This document shows positions 14,737-21,931 of a stretch of DNA of 25,268 nt, in pieces. Positions within the stretch are counted from its first letter, which is position 1. Every line of letters begins with the position of its first letter. The notes below the pieces were generated by a model, which was not told the DNA's origin, did not search any database, and saw only the letters and a list, made by a program, of their open reading frames with translations. The stretch is from UBA987 sp047620825 (GTDB lineage: Bacteria > Bacteroidota > Bacteroidia > NS11-12g > UBA9320), in contig JBLHOC010000023.1 in NCBI GenBank assembly GCA_047620825.1, forward strand, positions 1 to 25,268. Direction: 5' to 3'. The translations under genes and the position numbers were made by a program.

Positions 14737-15807
14737 CTATTCCGAAAACAAATCTTTCAAAAATGCTTCCCAAACGATTTGATCTTGCTTTGGGAATAAT
14801 GATTTCACAGTATCAAATGACATATAGATATGGCCATTGTCCTCGGCATATCCAAACTGTTCTATGGTAAAGTCGAAAATATATTTATCTCCACTTTGCC
14901 AAACAACATAGTCGTACTTCTCGAAAAAAGGTGCCCAAACTAAAACTACAGTATCCTTAAGGTCTCCATACTCATCCTCGACTGCAGTGATCAATTCACC
15001 CGCCAATTCCGACGCTGGGTGATCATACGGTATGGTCAAATTGATATCTTTAAATAGAATTTTATTAGCTGGGTGATTTTTTTCCTGATGGCTAGCGACG
15101 CGACTCATTACAATTGACGGAACGTGGCGATTATATGGGCTCAATAGTTTCATTTTATCAGAATAGTCAATCACATCCGGGATTCCCATGGTCTCTGATT
15201 GAACAGATCTAAGCGCATATTCGAAAGGGACATCAGAGGGTTCCATGTCATAAAAACGCTGAGTATATAATCTAAAGTCACCAATTAGGCTGTTTTGAGC
15301 TAGAACGCTTTTTAAAAAAAGGAGTTCGTTGTCGCTAAGCAATGTTTCAACTTCTGACATTTTGAGAATGAACAAATGCGTAGATCCAAGTTGAAGGATT
15401 CCTACTCTAACCATGTAATTTGGCCCAATACCTTTAATTACGTAACGAATAGAAAAGTCATTTAAATCGACTTCTTGCTCATATGTTAATTTCATCCCTG
15501 TAAAATCTTTATCAGGTGATAGCTGAACAGTGTATGTACTATCTATTGGGTCACCATATTGATCATATACCTGAGTCACATATTCATATGAAAATTGCTC
15601 CACTAATTCCTCTTTCGAGGACCTTGTGGCAAAGGAATCATTGATATAAGCTGACACTTTGCCTTCAATTGCTGCGCGGTACATCTTCGCGTTTATTTGG
15701 TTAATTTCTTTTTGAAGAAAAGTATGGATGACTGAATCCGTTAAGTGAATTTGCGCTGAGGCACAAAGACCTATCAAAGCAAGTAATGAGGTAAGAAATA
15801 GTTTCAT
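14737..15807 (-). CDS. Secreted protein of unknown function
   Basis: 356 residues with a clear signal peptide (MKLFLTSLLALIGLCASAQ, cleavage after about residue 18) and no lipobox, membrane segment or sorting domain, so it is probably periplasmic. I recognise no family. The segment AAIEGKVSAYINDSF near residue 45 resembles the A-x-x-x-G-K-[IVL]-x-A-Y-x-x-D-x-[FL] stretch of the T9SS component GldN, and the C-terminal end (YMSFDTVKSLF) is loosely similar in position to GldN's end, but the evidence is weak. It starts 41 nt downstream of moeA, so co-transcription is possible, though a molybdenum link is only proximity. Stop codon TAG. Confidence 0.7.
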   Translation of the reverse strand: MKLFLTSLLALIGLCASAQIHLTDSVIHTFLQKEINQINAKMYRAAIEGKVSAYINDSFATRSSKEELVEQFSYEYVTQVYDQYGDPIDSTYTVQLSPDKDFTGMKLTYEQEVDLNDFSIRYVIKGIGPNYMVRVGILQLGSTHLFILKMSEVETLLSDNELLFLKSVLAQNSLIGDFRLYTQRFYDMEPSDVPFEYALRSVQSETMGIPDVIDYSDKMKLLSPYNRHVPSIVMSRVASHQEKNHPANKILFKDINLTIPYDHPASELAGELITAVEDEYGDLKDTVVLVWAPFFEKYDYVVWQSGDKYIFDFTIEQFGYAEDNGHIYMSFDTVKSLFPKQDQIVWEAFLKDLFSE

Positions 15808-15848
15808 GGTATGTGTAAAACGTACAAGTTAAGTTTTTATGTTAAGCC

Positions 15849-17030
15849 TTAAAAAGACCAAAACTCAAATACCTCGCCAGATTTGAAATCTGTCCTGTCC
15901 GATGGCAACTCTAAAAAAGCATCGGCAACCGTTAAGTTCGCCAAGTCCCCAGAGCCATTGCCTTTTACGGGCTCAGCCATAACCTTTCCATTAGCGTTTG
16001 AAATGTTTACCTGCAGAAAATAAGTGAGGTTTGGTTTGAAATATACTTCCTCAGCTAAATAGGCGTGCTGAATGATTGGTTGTTGTTGTAACGATTTTTT
16101 GAGCCAAGGCTCAAAAAATCGTATCGCACACAAAAAGGTCGAAACGGGATTCCCGGGAAAAGCAAAAACACAAGTTGTGTCTTTAATGCCAAACCAAAAT
16201 GGTTTACCTGGCCGCTGTTCTACCCGATGAAAGTGCTTTTCTACCTTAAGTTCATCCAATAACTCAGGAATGAAATCAAATTTGCCTTTGCTCACTGCAC
16301 CGCTCATCAACACAACGTCATAAGTGGTTAATATAGATGTTAGTTTAGTTCGAATGTCACTTTTATCGTCACTAAGGTGTACTAAATCTGCAGAGATATT
16401 TTGTGCATTTAATATGGCCTTTAATGTGTGGACATTGCTCTTCCGAATTTGATGTGGTAACGGTTTTTGATCAATGTCAACCAACTCGTCTCCTGTGCTG
16501 ATAATAACAACCTTGGGAAGTTTCAGTACAGATACAGTTGATTTGCCAACAGTGGCTAAGACCCCAATGGCAGTTGCATTAATTTTGGAATACTGTTTTA
16601 GTAATAGATCGTTTACTGGGCGATCTGTCCCTCGCTTGTGAACGTTTTGCTCAAAACGCACATCGTCTATAAGGATTGTTGCTTGTTTGTTGTCGATTTT
16701 AAGATCCTCATAACGGATAACTGTATCTGCTTTATGACACAATGTAGCACCAGTCATAATCTCAATGGCGTTACCAGCATCAAGTGTTTTTTGTGGTTCT
16801 CCAGCAGCTTGAATGTCACCAATCGGAAACAGTCGTTGACCTGCTTTGTAATCTTCAAATCGAACACAAATGCCATCCATTGCAACCCGATCGAAAGGTG
16901 GGAAATCTCTATCCGCATAGATATCCTCCCCAAGAATTCTTCCAAGGGAATTTTCAAACGGAATTATTTCAAGACCAAAGGATTGTGTATGATCTAAAAT
17001 AATGGCGTCTGCTTGCTGTACTGAAATCAT
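15849..17030 (-). CDS. moeA: MoeA molybdopterin molybdotransferase
   Basis: 393 residues, close to the usual length of about 400. MoeA inserts molybdate into adenylylated molybdopterin in the cytosol, the last common step of Mo cofactor synthesis. Visible signatures: DFPPFDRVAMDG (42-53), the MPT-binding-fold motif VVIISTGDELV, MSGAVSKGKFDFIPE, and QRPGKPFWFG followed by FAFPGNPVSTF. The conserved SGGVSxG reads SGAVSKG, a Gly to Ala change in a loop near the active site. Its ATG shares 1 nt with the moaA stop (TAATG), so the two are translationally coupled. Confidence 0.95.
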   Translation of the reverse strand: MISVQQADAIILDHTQSFGLEIIPFENSLGRILGEDIYADRDFPPFDRVAMDGICVRFEDYKAGQRLFPIGDIQAAGEPQKTLDAGNAIEIMTGATLCHKADTVIRYEDLKIDNKQATILIDDVRFEQNVHKRGTDRPVNDLLLKQYSKINATAIGVLATVGKSTVSVLKLPKVVIISTGDELVDIDQKPLPHQIRKSNVHTLKAILNAQNISADLVHLSDDKSDIRTKLTSILTTYDVVLMSGAVSKGKFDFIPELLDELKVEKHFHRVEQRPGKPFWFGIKDTTCVFAFPGNPVSTFLCAIRFFEPWLKKSLQQQPIIQHAYLAEEVYFKPNLTYFLQVNISNANGKVMAEPVKGNGSGDLANLTVADAFLELPSDRTDFKSGEVFEFWSF

Positions 17031-18013
17031 TATCCTCCAATTGATGCCATACTTTCAGAAATAGAAAAGAATCGTTCCGACTCAGCCACAAACCCGTCTT
17101 TTGGTTTCTGAGCCACGGCTGCTTGAATTTGTATAGCGATTTCCTCATCAGAACTGCCATTTCTTAAAAGAGACCTAAGGTCCAAGTCATTCTTACCGTA
17201 GAGACAAGTTTTTAATTGACCTGTCGGTGTTACACGAACGCGATTACAAGTGCCACAAAAGGTTCTGGAATAGGATGCGATTATACCAACATCACCTTTC
17301 CAACCAGCTACATTATAATTCTGACTTGTTTCTCCACTTGTGAATGGAACTGGTGTTAACTCGGGTAAATGTTCATTCAGCACCGACTTTATGTCGTGGT
17401 GTGTCATAAAATGAGTTTTGGTTTCATCCGTACCATTAAAAGGCATTTCCTCCAAAAATCGAACCTGTATGTTTCGATGTTGCGCCAGTTGGGCCATCGG
17501 GATAATGTCTATGTCATTAACGCCTTTGGATACCACCATATTAATTTTGATTGGTATGTCTAACTGATAAAAGGCATTTATGGATGCCAACACATCGTAT
17601 AAATGGTCTCTCCGAGTAATTTCGAAAAAGCGCGTTTTGTCTAGTGTATCTAGACTAATATTAACAGATTTTAGGCCGCTTGAAATGAGTCGGTCAATAT
17701 GAGGTAAGGTAATGGTAGCGTTGGTTGTTAAATGGAATCCATCCATAATATGTTGTTCCGATACCGTGCTCAAAAACTGAAGCAAGTCTTTTCTAACGAG
17801 AGGCTCTCCTCCGGTAATTCGTAGTTTCGTCACGCCCAAAGTCTTGAATATTTTAAGCATACGTAACATTTCCTCGTATCGCAATAAATCATCTCTCTGA
17901 ACGAAATCGATACCTTCTTGTGGCATGCAATACGTACACCTTAAATTACATCGATCGGTAACGGCTAATCGAACATAATTGATTTGTCGACCGTGTGCAT
18001 CTATCAAGCCCAT
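17030..18013 (-). CDS. moaA: MoaA GTP 3',8-cyclase
   Basis: 327 residues from the ATG at 18013. This radical-SAM enzyme turns GTP into 3',8-cyclo-GTP, the first step of molybdopterin synthesis. The N-terminal cluster motif CNLRCTYC gives Cys22, Cys26 and Cys29. The C-terminal cluster ligands are Cys253, Cys256 and Cys270 (FCGTCNRVRVTPTGQLKTC), and the protein ends in the conserved Gly-Gly tail (SIGG). The open frame reaches upstream to GTG 18061, but ATG 18013 lies 1 nt after the preceding stop and gives the standard family N-terminus (MGLIDAHGRQINYVRLAVTD), so I chose it. It lies between the small upstream gene and moeA in one operon. Confidence 0.95.
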   Translation of the reverse strand: MGLIDAHGRQINYVRLAVTDRCNLRCTYCMPQEGIDFVQRDDLLRYEEMLRMLKIFKTLGVTKLRITGGEPLVRKDLLQFLSTVSEQHIMDGFHLTTNATITLPHIDRLISSGLKSVNISLDTLDKTRFFEITRRDHLYDVLASINAFYQLDIPIKINMVVSKGVNDIDIIPMAQLAQHRNIQVRFLEEMPFNGTDETKTHFMTHHDIKSVLNEHLPELTPVPFTSGETSQNYNVAGWKGDVGIIASYSRTFCGTCNRVRVTPTGQLKTCLYGKNDLDLRSLLRNGSSDEEIAIQIQAAVAQKPKDGFVAESERFFSISESMASIGG

Positions 18014-18014
18014 A

Positions 18015-18374
18015 TTAGCAATTTGTATTAGGGTTTTCGAATAAATCGGATTCATCTTCACCGGCTCTAACGGTTAGACATTGAAAGTCCTTTTCTATTA
18101 AAATTGAAGGCTTAACAGCCGCATTTGAGCTTATCCCAACTTCGTCAGAGTTGGCCCATAGCGCTGCGATATTCTGATTAATTGAAATGCGCATATGATT
18201 GTCTGCATATGTTGCAGAAATAGGCAAGGGAGTAATGTGCGTGTCAAGGCTATATGTGAATTGAGTGTCGCCAAAATCAGTGGTCTGAGCGACAGGATTA
18301 AACTTGCCGATTTCAGCCACCTCTGTTTGACTTAACCTCAAACGAATGGTATCCCCATTTATGCGAATTTTCAT
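18015..18374 (-). CDS. Small conserved-type protein heading the moa/moe operon
   Basis: 119 residues from the ATG at 18374, no signal peptide or membrane segment. It begins MKIRINGDTIRLRLSQTEV, alternates short hydrophobic strands, and ends acidic and Cys-terminal (EDESDLFENPNTNC), with another Cys in FQCLTV. I recall similar small proteins next to Mo cofactor genes in Bacteroidota (I believe Pfam DUF7009), but cannot check this. No function is known to me. The next gene, moaA, starts 1 nt after its stop. The frame extends to a TTG at 18386, but that TTG is the end of the -7 box. Confidence 0.7.
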   Translation of the reverse strand: MKIRINGDTIRLRLSQTEVAEIGKFNPVAQTTDFGDTQFTYSLDTHITPLPISATYADNHMRISINQNIAALWANSDEVGISSNAAVKPSILIEKDFQCLTVRAGEDESDLFENPNTNC

Positions 18375-18383
18375 ATTAAAAAT

Positions 18384-18391
18384 CAAAGATA
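18384..18391 (-). promoter_or_regulatory. Promoter -7 box (TATCTTTG) for the moa/moe operon
   Basis: The minus strand reads TATCTTTG, a full match to TAnnTTTG, ending 9 nt before the ATG at 18374, so the leader should be only a few bases. No clear -33 TTG at the expected distance. It is back-to-back with the plus-strand box at 18444-18451. Confidence 0.5.
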
Positions 18392-18415
18392 GAACAAATA
18401 CAAGTCATTGTTATA

Positions 18416-18451
18416 TTTGGAGAACAGCTCATTAATAATTTCGTATTTTTG
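18416..18451 (+). promoter_or_regulatory. Promoter (TTTG-N24-TATTTTTG) for the PKD/sorting-domain gene
   Basis: TATTTTTG at 18444-18451 matches TAnnTTTG and lies 20 nt before the ATG at 18472. TTTG at 18416-18419 is a possible -33 element with a 24-nt gap, one base beyond the commonly quoted range. Confidence 0.55.
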
Positions 18452-18471
18452 GTGGATTGAAAGTATAAGAC

Positions 18472-19305
18472 ATGAGAAAAGTAACAGTATTCATTTTAGC
18501 GGTATTTGCTTGTCTTCAAGCATATGGACAAGACACCATTCAAGCAAAATTTAGTGTCGTCGATGCATGTGACGGGGCAGAAGTTGTATTTACAAATACG
18601 AGTAAGGTCCCAGTTAAATTCGGTGGCGCGAATTATTCATGGACATTTGGAGATGGAGGTACGTCAACGGCACAATTCCCTAAGCATACATATACTTTAG
18701 ACGATGATGCAACGGGTAAGCGATATCAAGTTAAATTGGTTGTTCAATCCAAATCGATTCCTTCAGAAAAAGATAGTATCATTGATTTTGTGGAAATATT
18801 CCCTAATCCAGATGCCACCTTTTCATGGCTTGTTGAGAACAAAGGGAACACACAAGATGTGGTTGTCGATTCACAGGCATCAAAGAATCCGCTGAACTTT
18901 TACCAATGGAATTTAGCCGGTGTTCTGAAAAGTAATGATATAACACCTAAATTTTTATATGTAGATGTTAAACCATTTCTTGATGGTGCTGATTATGATT
19001 TCATACTCTTAGTTATAACCCCAGAGACTTGTGAGTCTACATTTACTACTAAATTTAATTATAATCCATTATCAGTCGAAGACATTTGGGTAGAACAAAA
19101 TCTTATTTATCCAAACCCATCCAATGGTACGATTCAAATGAAAGAAGCATTAAGTAAAGTGGTTATTCGAGATATTTCTGGCCATATAGTTTTTGAAGAA
19201 TCTTCACTGATAAATGATTTAACTTTAAATGTGCCTGAGGGTATCTATTTCTTAACAGGGGAGTTAAATGGACTGGCTGTTATGCAGAAGTTGATGCTTA
19301 AATAA
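18472..19305 (+). CDS. PKD-domain protein with T9SS type A sorting domain
   Basis: 277 residues: signal peptide 1-19 (ends AYG), a PKD-type domain containing the hallmark YSWTFGDGG (about 56-64) followed by HTYTLD, a second Ig-like stretch (about 110-195; FYQWNLAG), and a C-terminal sorting domain from about 212 (IYPNPSNGT, VVIRDISGHIVFEES, VPEGIYFLTG, QKLMLK). It should be exported by the type IX system and displayed on or released from the cell surface. PKD domains usually mediate protein or glycan contacts, and no catalytic domain is present. Own promoter upstream. gldH, a component of the gliding/T9SS apparatus, follows about 60 nt downstream. Confidence 0.88.
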   Translation: MRKVTVFILAVFACLQAYGQDTIQAKFSVVDACDGAEVVFTNTSKVPVKFGGANYSWTFGDGGTSTAQFPKHTYTLDDDATGKRYQVKLVVQSKSIPSEKDSIIDFVEIFPNPDATFSWLVENKGNTQDVVVDSQASKNPLNFYQWNLAGVLKSNDITPKFLYVDVKPFLDGADYDFILLVITPETCESTFTTKFNYNPLSVEDIWVEQNLIYPNPSNGTIQMKEALSKVVIRDISGHIVFEESSLINDLTLNVPEGIYFLTGELNGLAVMQKLMLK

Positions 19306-19344
19306 GTTTTTATTGCTTAATTATTTCAAGCATTCAGAATACCA

Positions 19345-19352
19345 TAACTTTG
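19345..19352 (+). promoter_or_regulatory. Promoter -7 box (TAACTTTG) for gldH
   Basis: TAACTTTG matches TAnnTTTG. Its last three bases are the TTG that opens the gldH reading frame, which means translation must start further downstream. No -33 TTG at a normal distance is apparent. Confidence 0.5.
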
Positions 19353-19364
19353 CCGTTAAATAAG

Positions 19365-19868
19365 GTGGCAGTGGACATCCATACAAAGTTTAATCGAATA
19401 ATATTCTTTCCAGTTTTAGTGTTTATCGCCATGGTTTTAAATGCCTGTGATAACACCACAATTTATAACGAGTCTGATATTCTCTCAGAGGCAAAATGGA
19501 ACGAGACAGATACGTTATTTGCCAAATTCGAGGTGTCGGATAGTACGCACTATCATAACATATCGTTGAACACAAGAATCAACTCCCTTTATCTTAATAG
19601 CAATATATACTTCAAGGTGATTTTAACCGGGCCAATTGGTCAGCATATAACCGAGATTAAAAGTTTTGAAATTACAGATAAAGCTGGGAAATGGTTGGGG
19701 AAAGGGTTTGGTGATTTACATAGTTACGAACTCCCTTTGCTCTACGAATTACCATTAAAACAATTTGGAAGTTATAAGGTAAAAGTAATTCCATACATGA
19801 GAAAGGACGTGGTTCATGGGATTCATGATAGAGGAATAAAAGTAAGTTTAGGTAAAGAAATATTTTAG
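19365..19868 (+). CDS. gldH: GldH gliding motility lipoprotein
   Basis: About 167 residues. The lipoprotein signal runs to a lipobox Cys (FIAMVLNACDN), followed by a domain with the GldH pattern: W-x-x-x-D-x-L, YHNISLNTRINSLYLNSNIY, and the highly typical DKAGKWLGKGFGD and MRKDVVHGIHDRGIKVS. GldH is an outer-membrane lipoprotein needed for gliding in Flavobacterium and stability of the gliding/T9SS machine. There is no ATG before the signal peptide. The first in-frame start, TTG 19350, is inside the -7 box, so I take GTG 19365, with GTG 19371 almost as likely. lpdA starts 3 nt after the stop. Confidence 0.85.
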   Translation: MAVDIHTKFNRIIFFPVLVFIAMVLNACDNTTIYNESDILSEAKWNETDTLFAKFEVSDSTHYHNISLNTRINSLYLNSNIYFKVILTGPIGQHITEIKSFEITDKAGKWLGKGFGDLHSYELPLLYELPLKQFGSYKVKVIPYMRKDVVHGIHDRGIKVSLGKEIF

Positions 19869-19871
19869 CAA

Positions 19872-21263
19872 ATGAAATACGATGTAATAATAATCGGCTC
19901 CGGGCCAGGTGGTTATGTATGCGCAATTAGATGTGCGCAGCTAGGCATGAAAACTGCAATTGTTGAGAAATACAATTCTCTCGGAGGAACTTGCTTGAAT
20001 GTAGGTTGCATACCGTCTAAGGCTTTGTTAGATAGCTCACATCAATATCACGATGCAATTCACAAATTTGAAAAGCATGGCATTAACATCGGGACACCTA
20101 CGGTAGATTTCACGCAAATGGTTGCAAGAAAGCAAGCTGTAGTGGATCAAATGACCAACGGCATTGATTTCTTAATGAAGAAAAACAAAATTGATGTGTT
20201 CACTGGAATGGGGAGTTTCGTATCTAAAACCACTGTAAAAGTGAGTGGTGAGACAGAACAAATCATCGAAGGAACCAACATCATTATTGCAACCGGAAGC
20301 AAACCTGCGTCATTACCAGGAATGGAAATTGACAAAAAGCGGATTATTTCATCCACTGAGGCTTTAAGTTTAAAAGAAATCCCTAAACACCTCATCGTTA
20401 TTGGCGGTGGAGTAATAGGTATGGAGTTAGGCTCGGTCTATAAAAGACTTGGTTCTGAAGTTTCGGTTGTAGAATATGCGCCGAGCATTATCCCAACTAT
20501 GGATGCAGGACTTGGTAAAGAATTAGCCCGAGTGATGAAAAAGGATAAAATGAAGTTTCACTTAGGACATAAAGTGACTTCGGTAACATCAAAAGGTAAT
20601 AAGGTTACTGTAAAAGCAGAAGGCAAAAAAGGAGAAGTGGTTTTGGAAGGCGATTACTGTTTGGTTTCGGTTGGCAGAAGACCATATACAGACGGATTGG
20701 CCCTTGATAAAGCTGGCGTAAAAATGGATGACCGAGGTCGGGTAGAGGTGAATACCCATTTGCAGACCAATATACCCAACATATATGCATTGGGAGATGT
20801 AGTTAAGGGAGCCATGTTAGCGCATAAAGCGGAAGAAGAAGGGGTGGTTGTTGCGGAATTTCTAGCGGGTCAAAAACCACACATTGATTACAACCTGATA
20901 CCTGGAGTGGTTTATACTTGGCCTGAAGTGGCCTCTGTAGGTCAAACAGAAGAACAATTAAAAGCAGCTGGAATACCGTACAAAGCTGGACAATTTCCAT
21001 TCAGAGCAAATGGACGTGCCGTTGCTGGTATGGATTTGGACGGGTTCGTTAAAATATTAGCGGATGCTGAGACGGATGAAGTACTGGGCGCTCATATGAT
21101 CGGTGCTAGAGCCGCAGATATGATTGCTGAAGTAGCGATAGCCATGGAATTCAGAGCAAGTGCCGAGGACATTGCTCGCACATGTCACGCACACCCAACA
21201 ACTTCGGAGGTAACCAAAGAAGCAGCACTAGCGGCTACTGAAAATAGAGCTATTCATTCCTAA
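19872..21263 (+). CDS. lpdA: Dihydrolipoyl dehydrogenase (E3)
   Basis: 463 residues, standard length. FAD-linked enzyme that reoxidises the lipoyl groups of the pyruvate, 2-oxoglutarate and branched-chain dehydrogenase complexes or the glycine cleavage system. Visible: FAD motif IIGSGPGGYVCAIRCAQLG (8-26), redox disulfide Cys41 and Cys46 in GGTCLNVGCIPSK, NAD motif VIGGGVIGMELGSVYKRLG, second FAD motif IYALGDV, and the C-terminal catalytic HAHPTTSE with His441 and Glu446. No E1 or E2 gene is adjacent. Instead it lies between gldH (3-nt gap) and a WG-repeat gene (2-nt gap), so it is probably transcribed with gldH. Confidence 0.97.
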   Translation: MKYDVIIIGSGPGGYVCAIRCAQLGMKTAIVEKYNSLGGTCLNVGCIPSKALLDSSHQYHDAIHKFEKHGINIGTPTVDFTQMVARKQAVVDQMTNGIDFLMKKNKIDVFTGMGSFVSKTTVKVSGETEQIIEGTNIIIATGSKPASLPGMEIDKKRIISSTEALSLKEIPKHLIVIGGGVIGMELGSVYKRLGSEVSVVEYAPSIIPTMDAGLGKELARVMKKDKMKFHLGHKVTSVTSKGNKVTVKAEGKKGEVVLEGDYCLVSVGRRPYTDGLALDKAGVKMDDRGRVEVNTHLQTNIPNIYALGDVVKGAMLAHKAEEEGVVVAEFLAGQKPHIDYNLIPGVVYTWPEVASVGQTEEQLKAAGIPYKAGQFPFRANGRAVAGMDLDGFVKILADAETDEVLGAHMIGARAADMIAEVAIAMEFRASAEDIARTCHAHPTTSEVTKEAALAATENRAIHS

Positions 21264-21265
21264 TT

Positions 21266-21901
21266 ATGAAGGCTAACAGGTTTAGAAATTTAGTTCTTGG
21301 CCTGGTGATTCTCTTCAATGTGAATCACAACTGTTTAGCGCAGACCTCATTTGAAAGAGCTGGTGACTATTACGCCTTGAAACATCATGGGCAGTTAATC
21401 AGTCCTTATATTTATACCGAAGTCTCGGAATACCATGAAGGACTTGCATGGGTGAACAAAGGGGAGTTATACGGTTATATTGATACGTTGGGTAATGCCA
21501 TAACTGATTTTGTTTATGCTGATGTCTCAGCCTTCAAAAACGGATTTGCTTGTGTGAGTCGCGATACGCAGGATGGCTATTATGGTTATGTCAATAGAAT
21601 CGGTAAAGAAATATGCCCACTTTCCTACATTAGGACTAACGCATTTGAAAAAGGTGTTGCAAGTGTTCAAGTGGATTCTATTTGGACGTTAATTGACACC
21701 ACGGGAAACCAATTATTTACAGCTCAGTATGACTACCCACCAATTGTGGTGTCACAAAATTTCATCATCGTTTCTAGGCAACTAAAATGGGGCGTAATTG
21801 ATTCATCAAATAACATGGTTTATCCTTTTATTTATGATCTTATAACGGCTGATGGCGCAGCGTACACGCGTAGAGCGAAAGTGTATTTAGGATTGTTGTA
21901 A
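21266..21901 (+). CDS. Secreted WG-repeat protein
   Basis: 211 residues: signal peptide 1-25 (ends CLA), then about four WG-type beta repeats, each with the rhythm hydrophobic-D-x-x-G-x-x-I-x-P-x-Y-x-x-[VI]-x-x-F-x-x-G-x-[AV]-x-V (SPYIYTEVSEYHEGLAWV, TDFVYADVSAFKNGFACV, SYIRTNAFEKGVASV, and a last degenerate WGVIDSSNNMVYPFIYD). WG repeats form small propeller-like scaffolds. No enzymatic role is known to me. No lipobox, so likely periplasmic. Starts 2 nt after lpdA. Confidence 0.85.
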   Translation: MKANRFRNLVLGLVILFNVNHNCLAQTSFERAGDYYALKHHGQLISPYIYTEVSEYHEGLAWVNKGELYGYIDTLGNAITDFVYADVSAFKNGFACVSRDTQDGYYGYVNRIGKEICPLSYIRTNAFEKGVASVQVDSIWTLIDTTGNQLFTAQYDYPPIVVSQNFIIVSRQLKWGVIDSSNNMVYPFIYDLITADGAAYTRRAKVYLGLL

Positions 21902-21927
21902 TGCATTCACTGCATTGTTTACCTTTG
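21893..21927 (+). promoter_or_regulatory. Promoter for kynU (TTG ... TACCTTTG)
   Basis: TACCTTTG (21920-21927) matches TAnnTTTG and ends 4 nt before the ATG at 21932. TTG triplets at 21893-21895 and 21896-21898 give gaps of 24 and 21 nt. The transcription start should fall at or next to the ATG, so the message is predicted to be leaderless. Confidence 0.6.
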
Positions 21928-21931
21928 CCAC

